Program-made: the position numbers and the translations under genes
Notes under the pieces: model-generated
What the model was told of the DNA's origin: nothing
The model's input: the letters and a program-made list of their open reading frames with translations, nothing else
Database searches by the model: none
Shown here: piece after piece, positions 9,961 through 21,214 of the stretch
Numbering within the stretch: the stretch's first letter is position 1
How the letters are laid out: every line of letters begins with the position of its first letter
Assembly: GCA_025449115.1 (NCBI GenBank)
Contig: JAHLKC010000089.1
Location: 1-64,000, forward strand
Direction of reading: 5' to 3'
DNA length: 64,000 nucleotides
Source: Chytridium lagenaria
Lineage: Eukaryota > Chytridiomycota > Chytridiomycetes > Chytridiales > Chytridiaceae

Positions 9961-12900
9961 ATGAAGCATCCCAGGGCCGGCATCCATCTCCGCACACGCG
10001 TCTCCATGATCACTCTAACGTCCTTGATCCTTCTAGCAGCCTCGGCATCAGCACAGCTATGCGAAACCGAGACCAGGATTGGATCTATCACTCCCTCCCT
10101 CTCATCAAGCTTGAACGGTTCGTGGGTGCAGAGCTACGATTCTCCTGTCGATGGCTTCCTTTGCGAGTTCTGGGGTGTCCATCGTTCCATCAGAGACTGA
10201 GACGTATTACACTGGTCTTTCTCTGTTTGGCGACGTTGATGGTGATGTCTCCAATGTCATGGCCGGAGAGCCTCCTTACTTGCCTTACGTCGCTGTTCAA
10301 ACCATCACCCCGTAAGTTATCCCTTTACTGCCATCAACCGTTTTGACGCTATCCTAATCACCATCCTCAGGCCCAACTCCACCGAGCTGAGATTCACGCT
10401 CTGTGATCAACCCTTTAGCCCACTTTCTCAAGGCCAAGACTTCACCTTTGTTCTCACCACGCAAAGCGACACCCCAGCTCCGACTGTCAGATTCTCCACA
10501 GCTCGCCGATCATCTGGTGGTGCCTTCTTCGGAGGCTCGCTGAGGAGTCTTGTAGCCGTTGATCTCACCGCAAGTGTTCTGTTCACCACTGGGCCTGCTG
10601 CTTGTAGCCTCCCATCCACAACGTCAGAGTCTTTCCCGACTTTCGGTCCATCAACACCTACAGGCGTTGGCCCAGAGTCGACTGGGGCTGAGTCAACAAC
10701 CACCGTGGAGGAGACTTTGACCACTGGTATTGAGACCACTGTAGAGTCTACCATTCTTGAGCCAAGCTCTACTTCTGAGTCAACGGAAGCTCCCTCCTCT
10801 ATTTTCTCCATCGAAGCCCCAACTACCACGGATGAACCCGCCGTCTCCACCACCGAAGAGCTCTCTACCTCCGCAATCGAGCCTACAGCAGAGCCCACCT
10901 CCTTCACGTCCACCGAAGAGATCTCAACCACCATTGATGAACCCTCCATCACCACGTCAACTGACGAACCGCAAGCCTCATCCACGGATTCGCCTACCAG
11001 TGATGTGACGGCAGAGCCTACTAGCACCGACGTTTCATCGGAGACTTCCTCAGCTGATTCCCCGTCGTCGACGGATGTAGTTGAATCCACCATTGATTCA
11101 GGCGTGACCACCACAGACTCCACCGACGTCCCACTACCAACCACAGATATCTCGTCAGTGTTTTCAGAGGAGGTCCCGACAAGTACTGCCGTTGATCCTA
11201 CGGCTACAGAATCAGCAAGTGAGACTTTTGCGGAGACATCTTCTGAGCCCACTGCAACGGACGCTGAGTCAACTTCCGAGCCCACTGCTACTGAGACTGG
11301 GACCTCTGTGGAGACTTCATCTGCTGAGCCCACAGGTACTGATGCTGAGACAACCGGTGAGCCGACCGCTACCGAGACTGACGCTCCGACCACCTCCGCT
11401 GGAGATACGACTGCTGCGCCCACTGGTACCGAAGCTGTCTCCACAACTGAGTCCGCTGGTCCAGAGACTTCTTCTGAGCCTAGCGCCACTGATGCCGAGA
11501 CAACTGCTGAGCCCACCATCTCGACTACTGAGCCTACCGGTACTGAGGCGGCCACCACCACAGATGACGTCTTTACAACTGAATCCGCTCCTGAGCCTAC
11601 CGCCACGGATTCTGAGACAACTGCTGAGCCCACCAACTCAACTGCTGAGCCTACCGGTACTGAGGTGGCCACCACCACAGATGATATCTCTACAACTGAA
11701 TCCGCTAGTCCAGAGAGTTCTTCTGAGCCTACCGCCACGGATGCTGAGACAACTGCTGAGCCCACCGCTACCGAGACTGACCCTTCTACCATCTCGACTG
11801 CTGAGCCCCACAGGTACTGAGGCGGCCACCACCACAGATGACGTCTTTACAACTGAATCCGCTTCTGAGCCTACCGCCACGGATTCTGAGACAACTGCTG
11901 AGCCCACCAACTCAACTGCTGAGCCTACCGGTACTGAGGCGGCCACCACTACAGATGATATCTCTACAACTGAATCCGCTGGTCCAGAGACTTCTTCTGA
12001 GCCCACCGCCACAGATGCCGAGACAACTTCTGAGCCCACCGCTACCGAGACTGACCCTTCTACCATCTCGACTGCTGAGCCCACAGGTACTGAGGCGGCC
12101 ACCACCACAGATGACGTCTTTACAACTGAGTCCGCTGGTCCAGAGAGTTCTTCTGAGCCTACCGCCACGGATGCCGAGACAACTTCTGAGCCCACCGCAA
12201 CCGAGACTGACGCTGCTACCACCTCGATTGCTGAGCCTACTGGTACTGAGGAGGCCACCACCACAGATGACGTCTTTACAACTGAATCCGCTTCTGAGCC
12301 TACCGCCACGGATGCAGAGACAACCTCTGAGCCCACCGCAACCGAGACTGACGCTGATACCACCTCGACCGTTGAGCCCACCACTGTCTCAACAACAGAG
12401 TCTGCTGGAGCAGAAACTTCATCAGAGTCCACCGCTCAACCCACAACAACCGAGACTAGATCATCCACAACTACGTCAACAGAAACCCGCGACGGGTGTT
12501 ATACGTGACGAGTAAGTCTTTCTTCTCCCTTCTCCAAATAAATAAGAAAAACTGACACTTTTTTTCTCCTCAAACAGTCACCACCACCACCACCATCACC
12601 ACACCTTGCGCCTTTACCACTACCTCAACCACTACCTCAAACGACCATATCCACCACCACCACCACCACCGAATTCACTCCAACCTCCACAGTCCCCTCC
12701 ACCTCCATCCCTCACTCTCCCCCCAATCACCACCACCACCACCACCACCATAGACAAAGACGCCCCAACAGTCCTCGGCGTCGACCTAACAGGTCTCGCC
12801 GCAACCGCCACCCAAGTCCCTGCCTCCACCTCCACACCATCCACCACATTCTCCACAACCACAGCAACCACCACCGCATGGGCAATATGGTGCCGCGCGG

Positions 12901-13040
12901 TTCATGATCATGGCTCAATGATCATTCCCCTAATGTTCTTACTTATTCATTGCTATTTATCGTGTCAGGCCTACGTTGCCGCTTTGTGTGTATTTATGTA
13001 TTTAAAAGAGGATGCCTATGCCCCCCTCGTCCTCCTATGA
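9961..13040 (+). CDS. Secreted mucin-like Thr/Glu/Ala-rich protein 2 with 13-codon-based array
   Basis: The start at 9961, or the in-frame ATG at 10006, gives a signal peptide (MITLTSLILLAASASA). The globular part (QLCETETRIGS, GFLCEFW, LRFTLCDQ, GPAACSL) aligns in layout with the protein encoded at 6999. A stalk of about 600 residues rich in Thr, Glu, Ser and Ala follows, then a His-rich or Thr-rich segment and the motif VLGVDLTG. Introns are at 10312-10370 and 12512-12577. Frame breaks are at about 10172 (GGGG), 11808 (CCCC where sister repeat copies have CCC), 12497 and 12640-12700; all but the last are one base. After correction the protein is about 940-1000 residues. Probable role: extended, glycosylated cell-surface or extracellular-matrix protein. 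Its C-terminus is uncertain because of the frame breaks. Confidence 0.72.
11539..12400 (+). repeat. Long coding array with units of 39 and 52 codons
   Basis: The landmark GGTACTGAG occurs at 11539, 11656, 11813, 11930, 12086 and 12242. Spacings are 117, 157, 117, 156 and 156 bases, that is 39, 52 (plus one base), 39, 52 and 52 codons. Both unit sizes are multiples of 13 codons, which points to a 13-residue basic module. The one extra base is the added C at about 11808 that also breaks the frame. Confidence 0.9.
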
Positions 13041-13070
13041 GGAAAAATAAACCCCCTCCAAACTCCAAAA

Positions 13071-14534
13071 CTACTTCTTCTCCATCCTCACCGCATTATC
13101 ATTCAACCACTTTATAAACGCCTAGAAAAAATCCTTCCCCTCAAACCCTTTAGTGCTCGAAACCTGCGAATAAATCTGCGCAGCAAGACCACCAAGAGAC
13201 ACGGGTTGCCTTGGCTTCAGCCGCTGCGGCAACAGCAAGACCAAGGTCTTTTGGCCATGAGAGGGTTACCGAAACCACCCTCGTAGTCGCGGGAGGCGGG
13301 GACGTTTGGGGAGGACACCAGGACAGGGGTTTGTAGGTGTCTGTGGACCAGCAGCGGCCGGAGGAGGTGTTGAGGATGGAGGCGAGGAGTTTAGGGTCCA
13401 TGCCTGTAATGAAAGAACGTGGTGAGTATATTGAAAAAGGCGACATTTGAAACAAAGCGGATGGAAGAAGTGAATAAGAAAAAGTGAATGCATGTATGTC
13501 GAGAAGTAAAAAAATGTGAGAAATGGTGATAAGAGGCGGTATTCATTATAGTCGTAAAAATGAATGAACTCGATAAAAGATAAAGATAGGTAGCAAAAGT
13601 ATTGCCATATTTATGAAAGAGTATAGGATAACACCGTATCCCAACTTACCAAGCCTTACACCCAAATTTCATCGTCTCAGAAAGCCGCAATCATCGAAAT
13701 CCCCAAACATCATGTTATTACAAAATCTTTGCAACCTGTCCATTCCCCGACTCTCCACAATGCCACAATATTCTTTCCCATATGCACCAACACCTGTTCC
13801 TTTGCAAACTCAAACACGCTCTCCTCAGCTCCAACCATAAACGTCAAAGTCCCAGCTTCAGCTCCAAGTGTTCCCCCAGAAACCGGTGCATCAATCATCA
13901 CAGCTCCCGCCTTCCCCGCTTCCGCAGCCACAATCTTTGCGGTACCACATCAATGGTGTGGAACTATCAATCAGCAAGACAGAGGTTCCGTCGGTACGAG
14001 TTTTCAGACCAGCCAGGATACCGGTTTCGGCGTCAAGGTAGACTTTTCGAACGTGGGGCCCTGCTGGAAGCATGGTGACGACAATGTCGCAGGAGGAGGC
14101 AAGGTCTTTGGGGGTTGCTGAAGAAGTGGTGCCAGAGTTGGCGGTGGTGAAACGGGTGGCGGTTGCAGGGAAGGCGTCGTAGATTTGGAAGGAGGTGGTT
14201 GCAGATGCCGTTTTGGGCGCGAAGGTTGGTGGCCATAGGGTAGCCCATTTGACCCAGCCGATGAACCCTATTCTTGGCTAGATGTCAAGACGTTAGCCAT
14301 ATGGATGAGAAGCTTGATGTATGTGTTAGGAAGATGGAGGTAAACTGACCTTGGCAGCGACTGATCGTCAACGGCATTCCAATGAAAAGGGTTGGTAACA
14401 AAAGGCGTTAACATATTTGGACTTACAGGAATGTGACCATCGGATCGATGTGCTGGTGAGGTTACTGACGGCAGACGACGGGCATTCGCGGCGACTTGCG
14501 ATGCAGCCTTCCTGCAGCTTGAGATGATGGGCAT
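13071..14534 (-). CDS. 3-hydroxyisobutyrate dehydrogenase, mitochondrial
   Basis: Exon 1 (14534-14427) encodes an Arg/Ser/Ala-rich presequence (MPIISSCRKAASQVAANARR), as expected for mitochondrial import. Exon 2 (14277-13650) has the NAD-binding start (GFIG, then GQMGYPMATNLRAQ), DIVVTMLPAGPHV, LLIDSST, and the substrate loop IDAPVSGGTLGAEAGTL. Exon 3 (13403-13071) has GMDPKLLASILNTSSGRCWS, LAVAAAAEAKAT and a C-terminus VRMEKK. These are the landmarks of valine-catabolic 3-hydroxyisobutyrate dehydrogenase, which oxidises 3-hydroxyisobutyrate to methylmalonate semialdehyde with NAD. Many one-base indels break the frame, about six of them within 120 bases near 13660-13780 where the catalytic-Lys segment should be; nearly all lie in runs. 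I read one gene with sequence errors; real decay is the alternative. Confidence 0.9.
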
Positions 14535-14543
14535 TTCGAAGGG

Positions 14544-14839
14544 ATGTCGGAATATAGATTTTTTAATGTCGGTATCACATGCTTCAACAAGGACGACGGA
14601 GGGGGGGTTTCGAATCCGGTTCCGAAGCCGGTGACGAGGACATGGCTGTTGACCGCATCAACCGCATGTCCTCTGTTCGATCCTCCTACGCCGGGTCCAT
14701 GCGTGAAAGCGTCGGAAATAGGTCCATGCAGAGATCATTCCGTAACCCTTATCATGAGGAACCCCCTGTCGTCGTGACGGAAGCGAAATACGCGTCAGAG
14801 GATGAGGAGAGACCCGTGCCTGCTTCAAAAGATGTCTGA
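14544..14839 (+). CDS. Small hypothetical protein, frameshift at a G7 run
   Basis: Two overlapping frames join at the G7 run (about 14600-14606). The first gives MSEYRFFNVGITCFNKDDGG, the second continues SGSEAGDEDMAVDRINRM, SYAGSMRESVGNRSMQRS and VVTEAKYASEDEERP, ending ASKDV. The Ser/Arg/Glu-rich, disordered style suggests a real coding tail, but no family is recognised. The start lies 9 bases from the divergent start of the dehydrogenase, so either the promoters overlap or this is an exon whose true start is elsewhere. Confidence 0.4.
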
Positions 14840-15139
14840 GTGATTTTTTGTTATTTATGTGGAAGGTCAACCCATTCCCCGTCCCCGCCCTCCACCCCAC
14901 ACACACACGTCTGTCAGTAATTTATTCATCAGTGTCAATTGTTGTTTTTGTTTTTTGTTTATCGTTTCCCCAATAAAACCAAACCCCTATCAGTAACAAA
15001 ACAAAAAACGGCCGTCGATCCCTTTATCTCTTGGTTCCCTTGGATAACAATTCCACACCTCCAACTCCCCAATCAATTTCCATCAAAACCACTCCCCCCG
15101 CCCCAACCTTTAATCATTGTGTGTTAAATGCACAGAACC

Positions 15140-15556
15140 ATGTCGTGCTGTTTCCGTCTCCCCAAACGAAAAACGGCACAACAACTCGCACTTTCCTCTG
15201 CCAACACCTTCCTCCGTTCAAGTGGAGTGGGAAAACGGAAACGATCATCTTCGACCATCACAAAAAGTGATATCGTGGTATAAATTGGGAGTGACGCAGC
15301 GTTTCGCATCGATCCTGCACGGTTGAGGGAGCTTGTCAGTGTTGAACCGAGACGGGAGGAGAAGGAGGAAAAACAGCAAGAGGAGGAGGAGAAGGTTTGC
15401 GTGACGGGTGTTGTTGAGGGACCGTTGAATATTATTGAAGAGGACGAGGAGGAGGAAGGTGGGAGAGCTTCTGTGGGATCTTTTGGGAATAGGGGATCAG
15501 TAAGTGGACGGACGAGAGAGACTGAGGGTAAGCCGAGGGATCGGAAGAGTGGATAG
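15140..15556 (+). CDS. Hypothetical MSCC-start basic/acidic protein, in-frame TAA
   Basis: The frame runs 139 codons from ATG 15140 to the stop at 15554-15556, with one TAA at 15281-15283. It begins MSCCFRLPKRK, a Cys pair next to basic residues that resembles membrane-anchored proteins palmitoylated at the N-terminus. Further on are GVGKRKRSSSTITKSDI, AFRIDPARLRELVSVEP and a very acidic stretch (LNIIEEDEEEEGG). The frame is preserved on both sides of the TAA, which suggests a base error or a recent nonsense change. The gene at 52293-53210 has the same MSCC start, but no other similarity is obvious. Confidence 0.45.
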
Positions 15557-15690
15557 GTGAGTTGTGCATGTGTCAGAATAGTTGAATACATGAGGCCCGG
15601 GGGAAAATAAGGAAGGCCAAACACACGAACTGATCGCGTGTGTGATGTACAGTACTGGCAGGTGATCGAATATGGCCACTGGAGGCCAGT

Positions 15691-15840
15691 CCTGACGCGT
15701 CATTATCGCATATATCACCTCATCACCCGTCGCCCCTCAACCACTGTACGAACTCTTTCCAAGTGATCCACATTTCGAGTACTTTCACTTTCGTTTTCGT
15801 TTTCGGACGCGTCGGTGAGGCTTGCTGTGAACTCAAACAA
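15691..15840. repeat. Dispersed repeat copy 2, with GACGCGTC octamers
   Basis: Diverged copy of the stretch at 3671-3835, in the same orientation, with octamers at 15694-15701 and 15806-15813. No retroelement coding sequence is near it, so if the repeat is an LTR this would be a solo LTR relic. Confidence 0.6.
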
Positions 15841-16635
15841 AGTTGCAGGGGGACCGTGCATGGAAAGTCTGGATAAATACGATGAAAGGAGTGAATAAAA
15901 CCAGAAAGACACGAGCAGTAGTTACTCATTATTATGTCGTTTTGTTAAGAAAAGGTAGGCTTGTAAAGGGTAAAAGCATTCAATTTCTTAATTTTTTTTA
16001 TAGTTTGAGAGTCGCCAGGCGCCATTTACATGGATTGAAAGTGTTTTGTTTTGACGATGATCCCTTTGAACGCCAAGTACCAAAACCTGTGTTATCCATT
16101 ATTTGGATATTTTATATTTTTAAAACCCTTTTTCAAATGGTTTAAACTAGAGAGAGTCGATAGCTAGAGAGTTTACTCTTGTTGTTGTTATTTTTCATTT
16201 CTGCGACCAAAAAGTAATTTAACCAGAATTCCATCCTCCAACTCATTTTTATTAAATTTCCGAATCTTCTTAATAAAAACCTGCACTAGTTTTAACGGTC
16301 TGAATGAAGGCTGTTCACCTAATAATTACTGAATGAAGGCTGGGTGACGGTTTCAAAAAGATTTTCAGCCTCAGAAAGAAATTTATATTCTTCTCATAGA
16401 TCAGACACAGCCATTTTAATTATTAGTACATACATTACACCATCATCAACACTACTCACCACTCCATCATCACCACCTCTACCACCATCAGCACACACAC
16501 ACCGTCATCAGCACACACCACCGTCATCTCACACACATTTACTCATCCTCTCCAATCAGCAACACTTGCATTCCATCTCATCCCTTCTCACACAAGTATA
16601 CACCCTCAAGAGTACTAGATTTCAAACCGCGAATA
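15841..16635. other. Intergenic, promoter region of the next gene
   Basis: AT-rich, with a run of CACCATCA-type CT/CA-rich sequence (about 16440-16530) just before the next start, as in other leaders of this window. No gene seen. Confidence 0.45.
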
Positions 16636-18169
16636 ATGGTGTCCACACATTCTACATCCTTTGTTCCCACAAAGATGTCAATGCTGCTTGCATTGGCTCT
16701 GCTTCCTCATGCAGTGTTTTCACAGGATTCAAAACGTGAGTATATTAGAGTATATTCTATGACTGTTGATTTGGTTTTGTGGATGCCATGCTCTGGTGGG
16801 TTGGAGATGCGGCCACCTTTCCAATATTCGAACAAAGTACATAAAAGACAGCCGATTACATGCGAGCATCCAGCATCATCACTCTGGGAACCTCCAAAAT
16901 TACATTCAATCAATTTGATGTTATGATGCGCTGGGGAGACATAACACATTCTTTAAATTCAACCTTTTGGGCCCTTACCCACAAGCACTAACCTTTCACC
17001 CGATATTTCCTAACCAGTCGCGTTCACGGTTGCTCTTACCATGAACTCAAACGACAACACGATGAAGTTTCCTGGTGACAACAATTATCTGTGGATCAAC
17101 TGGGGAGCCTCAACATGTGCGCCCAGGGAATACATTACAGACGGATGCAGGAACCCCGACAACAATGAAAAGGATACAGTCTTGAATGCGGCGGAGAGGT
17201 GGAGGAGTTTTGATACGTTTGTGTTGAGGAGGAATTTCCCGGGAGAGGCCACTTTTCAAGATATTCCAAGTAAGTCACCCTTATTTCGTTTGATAAATTA
17301 CCTCCACTTTTTCTCCTTTTTTTTTGGTATTGAACTAATGGTATGGGATGTTAGTTTTGAACCAGGCTTTCCTTACTCCTGAATTTATTTGGAGTGGACA
17401 GACGGGAGAGGGGAATCGGATTGGAAAGAGTCCAGTTGTGGTTTTGAATGCTACGACTCCCCTTGCGGATGCTTCATTGTCGCTGTCGTCGCTCCCATCT
17501 GATTATTACTCTATTTACATGTCGGGCGTGGATACACTTGGAAGGGAAATCAAGGATCGTCAAACTACTTTACTATCATCAAAGACGGCTTGTCACCACC
17601 CCCATTGAGTGAGTATTCCTTTCATACATTTGTTCATTACTTTTTTTCGAAAAGTTAAAGTACTTTTTTCTTGAAATATTATCTTAATAACCACACCCTC
17701 AATTTTAAAAAAAAAAAAAAAAACAAGCCGGCGTTTACCTCCTCAACCCTCTTAAAGGCGCCGTCTGGCTCGCCGGCAAACCCCAAACCATCCAATGGGG
17801 TCTCAACAACGTAGCCTCCGACCGCTACCCCACTCGAGTAAACATCACCCTCCTCGACGCCTCCACCAACGAAACCATCAGCGGCATCCGTCAACCCATT
17901 GTCTCCTCCGCCTTTGCCATTGACAAGTCACCTGAATACAATTACACCACGTGGACGTTCCCGCCAACATGACGGATAGGAGGTTTAGAATGAAATTGGT
18001 GATGGTGTATGATGGGTTGAGTGTGGCGGATCCACCGACCGTGGTGAGTAGCGTGTTTACGGTGGGACCTGTGGCGCCGAGTACGCAGCCTTCTAAGAAT
18101 GCCCGGGGAGGATGGAGGGTTGGGGTTGTTGTGGTGTTTGTGGTGGTGTTGTTGAGTTGGGTGATGTGA
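16636..18169 (+). CDS. Secreted GPI-anchored protein with Kre9/KNH-like domain
   Basis: Exon 1 (16636-16735) encodes a signal peptide with MSMLLALALLPHAVFSQ. Later exons start at 17018, about 17355 and about 17727, with acceptors AACCAG, GTTAG and ACAAG. One module ends NYFTIIKDGLSPPP. The next (NPLKGAVWLAGKPQTIQWG, RVNITLLDAST, VDVPANMTDRRF, SSVFTVG) follows the pattern of the Kre9/KNH N-terminal domain of fungal Ser/Thr-rich GPI proteins. The C-terminus is basic then hydrophobic (GGWRVGVVVVFVVVLLSW), a GPI-attachment signal. Frame breaks near 17540 (GGG) and 17952 need one base each. The intron before the last exon has a long A run at about 17707-17723. Likely function is in cell-wall glucan assembly or anchoring, by family only. 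Confidence 0.72.
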
Positions 18170-18568
18170 GCGGTTTTTTGTTCGCACCAACCCTTTTTTT
18201 ATGTCGTTTCACCCTTTGATCCTTTGATCAGAAACATATTCCGCATAAACTTACCTGTTTTATATAGTTTTTACAAGTATGATTGATGAAGATAGATCCA
18301 GAAAGCCCTGTGTTGGTGCTATCCGTGGACATGAATTTAGGGTTTACTACATGGAAGCATTGCCAAAAAAAAAAAAAGTATGAAGAATGTCCAAGTAACC
18401 TAACAAAAACCCTCATGCAAAATGCCAAACCCCCTGCGTCTAGCATTGACAAAAAAAAAAATATGGTAGTAAGATAAATGTCCAACCAATAATGAATGCA
18501 AAAAAATGCCCAACCCGCAACCTTATTTACCCACACACAGCGCCAGAACAAACCACAAACCCAATTTC
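18170..18568. other. Convergent intergenic region with A runs
   Basis: Holds the 3' ends of the GPI-protein gene and DRC4, with poly-A tracts at about 18365-18377 and 18450-18460. No gene seen. Confidence 0.5.
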
Positions 18569-19068
18569 TCATGCCGCCACAAGCCCCGCCGGATTCGTCC
18601 CAACTTTAGCCTTCACAACCATCGACTTGAACCCCATTTCCTCCACCGGGATATTAAATTCCGTCAACTTTGCCTCATACACGCGCATCATATCATTATG
18701 CGCCTTTCGCAAAAAAAAAAAAATCAGCATGAAACAAGGAGGATGACGTGTTACCTTGTGACTTTAGATAGATCGTATTGAAGTTCTTTGATTTGACGAT
18801 TCTTGAGTTCAAGAACTTCTTCGAGACGTCGAGTGAGGTTGGAGAGAGCGGCGGGGTCGAGGTTGGTCGCTTTTAGAATCTCTGTGAGTTGAAGGTCTTT
18901 TTTCTCTAGTGTTTCTTTTAGGCTTTCCATTTTTTCTCGAGGATCTAAAATAATAAAACGCGGTTATTGACGGTAAAGCCAAAAAAAATAAAATAAAAAA
19001 ATAAAAAAAATAGAAATAAAATAAAATAAAAATAAATAAAGGGTTAAAAATAAAAATATATTAAAATA

Positions 19069-19111
<43 letters not shown>

Positions 19112-20872
19112 CGTCGCAAGACCCGGTTCCTCGCCGACTCACCAAATTCTTAAACCCAGTCTTCTGCTGCACCCCAATAATCCTATCCACAAAATTCTCA
19201 TAAAGCTCATTCCTCTTTCTCCACCTGTCCAAACTCTGTTCAAGCACCTCAAACTCCCACAAAAGGTCCTTATGTTTCTCTTCAAGCACCTTTAATCGCG
19301 CTTTAGCGTTATGGAGGACATTTTGTCCTTTTCATAATGCTGCAGTTCGCGTTTAAGGGAGTCGCATTCGGAGAGAGCGGCTTGGAGAGGTTCGGAGAGA
19401 CGCTTGTTTCAGAGTGATGTCGGCCATGAGCTTTTCGTTGCGTTCTTCCTTTTTCTTCATTTCTTCGACTTGTTCCTGGGTTTGCGGTGATGAAATTGAG
19501 AACACAGAACAGTGGAAGAAAAGAATGTGGTAAAGATAAATAAACGGTCATATCGATTTAAAACAAAAAAAGTGAAAAAAAGAATGCGTAGAGTATTTTC
19601 ATCTGAAGTGGCGTACCTGTTTTTCGTTGAATCAATTCAGAACCAAAAAAAAAAACAAAAGTGAAAGGAAAAGAATGTATTAAGGAAATAAACGTTAATA
19701 AATATGCGCTTCTTTACTCTTCAAGAAGAATGAACGAGTCACACCAAGACCATAAAGCTATCACCAACCAATACAGAAGATAAAGCAGCTTAATTGAACG
19801 CACATACCTTGAGTGAATTAATCAATGCCAAATTATTCAACGTAATATCATTATAATAATTCTTAATCTCGGTAAACGCCTTATCATGATTCTTCATCAA
19901 CGCATTAATCTGTCCATTCTTCCGTTCCTCAATCTCATGAATCTCATTCTTCCTCTTCAACTCCAACTCATCTCTAATCAACTTCATCTTCTTCTCATAC
20001 TTTGATGAAGCTCTTTTGCGCGTCTCTCGAAATCCGCTCGCAGTTTGGTTGTTTCTTGATCATGCTTTTGATTGATGTTTTTCACTATATCTTCATGCGC
20101 GAGTTCGAGTTCTTTGAGTTCGAGTTTTAGGGCGCGTTTGTCTCGCTTGAGTTGTTGTTCGCGGGATATGTGGTCTTCTTGGTCGAGTTGGAGTGCGCGC
20201 TCGGAATCTGCTTGGAGATGGGCAATGTTGTTTTGGTATTCGTAGAGGAGGTGCTTGACTTTTTGCTTGTAGACCTGTTTGAAAAATGTTCAACTTTATT
20301 GTACTTGCGAAAGAAAAAAATCAAACAGCATCGTACCTTGATTTCGACTTGATGTTTTTCTTCCTGTTCCTCCAGCTCCCGATCTTTATTTAACAATTCC
20401 GATTTTGAATCTTTGAGCTCCGTTTTCGTAATCTCCCAAAATGACATGACCTTATCCTATTCTCAAAACCATCAGTCAAATAAAGACGTTTGAGTAAAAT
20501 AAGACGTTTTACAAACACCATCATTCAAAACATAGACGTTCTCAAACCCATCCAAAGAAGTCGAACGAAAAAGAGAAAAAAAAAAGACCAACCCTCTCCA
20601 ACTGAAAGTAATTCCTCTCCTCTCTTTCAGTATTCAATTCCTCCATCAATTTCTTGATATCAGCTTCAAGCTCCTCCTTGGTTTTAACCCCATCTTGGGC
20701 ATCTCCTCCCTTTCCGCCATCCTTCTTGTCCTTCTTTGATGGAGAACCGGTCCGGGATTTCCCCGCCGATTTGGACGCTGGTGTCTTCTTTTTGGCGCTG
20801 GTTGACTGGAGCAGAGAAAGGTTAGGTGCTGATAGAGAGATGATAGTGGGACGGTGTGGGTTCTCTTACCAT
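18569..20872 (-). CDS. DRC4: Dynein regulatory complex subunit 4 (GAS8/trypanin family)
   Basis: Near-continuous match to GAS8 across seven exons. Key runs in order: [133 protein letters not shown], and a C-terminal [13 protein letters not shown]4 is a coiled-coil scaffold of the nexin-dynein regulatory complex on axonemal doublets. The start codon alone forms the first coding exon (20870-20872), followed by GTAAGAG; exon 2 is 20805-20593 and opens [16 protein letters not shown]. Frame breaks near 20010, 19400 and 19330 are one base each. The boundary of the last exon (near 18715) is unclear because it abuts a T run. The family is tied to motile cilia, so the organism should have flagellated cells. 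Confidence 0.93.
18980..19110. repeat. AAAT/AAATA microsatellite in a DRC4 intron
   Basis: Mixed A/T runs pass into at least ten perfect AAAT repeats at about 19068-19110, inside the intron between the fifth and sixth coding exons of DRC4. Confidence 0.9.
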
Positions 20873-21214
20873 CCTCAAAGAGCCTTGTGGTTTGTCAACA
20901 CTGATGGTTTGTAAATCTTTGACCAATTCAACACCTGGACAGATAACCGGCATCGCGAATGCACAAGATAAAAAGTAAACAGGCCGTCCAAGGTATTCCA
21001 TCTCCATGCCACGACGGCATGTAACAAAGAGAAAAAGCAATTGAAAACACCTTAAAATTGAAAGGTTTTGGCTATATCCCATGATGAAGTAACAGAGCGA
21101 TATTCCTTCTATTAGATCAAATAAATACATCCCACGTTCATGATTTCGAAAAATCCTCAAAGAAACAACGCCGTATTCCTGAACGATGACTTTTAAAAAA
21201 GAATCTGTTAGAAC

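Noticed and set aside
10428..12432. Very long minus-strand open frames (454 and 264 codons, Val/Ser-rich) opposite the mucin array
   Set aside because: Triplet-periodic coding DNA keeps the antisense frames open; the plus strand has the signal peptide, introns and paralogue, so the antisense frames are shadows.
20830..21160. Extended C-terminal exon of the eIF4E2-like gene overlapping the DRC4 start
   Set aside because: The reading has no similarity to eIF4E2 tails and would overlap the DRC4 leader; a stop at 21215-21217 without the splice is simpler, though not proved.
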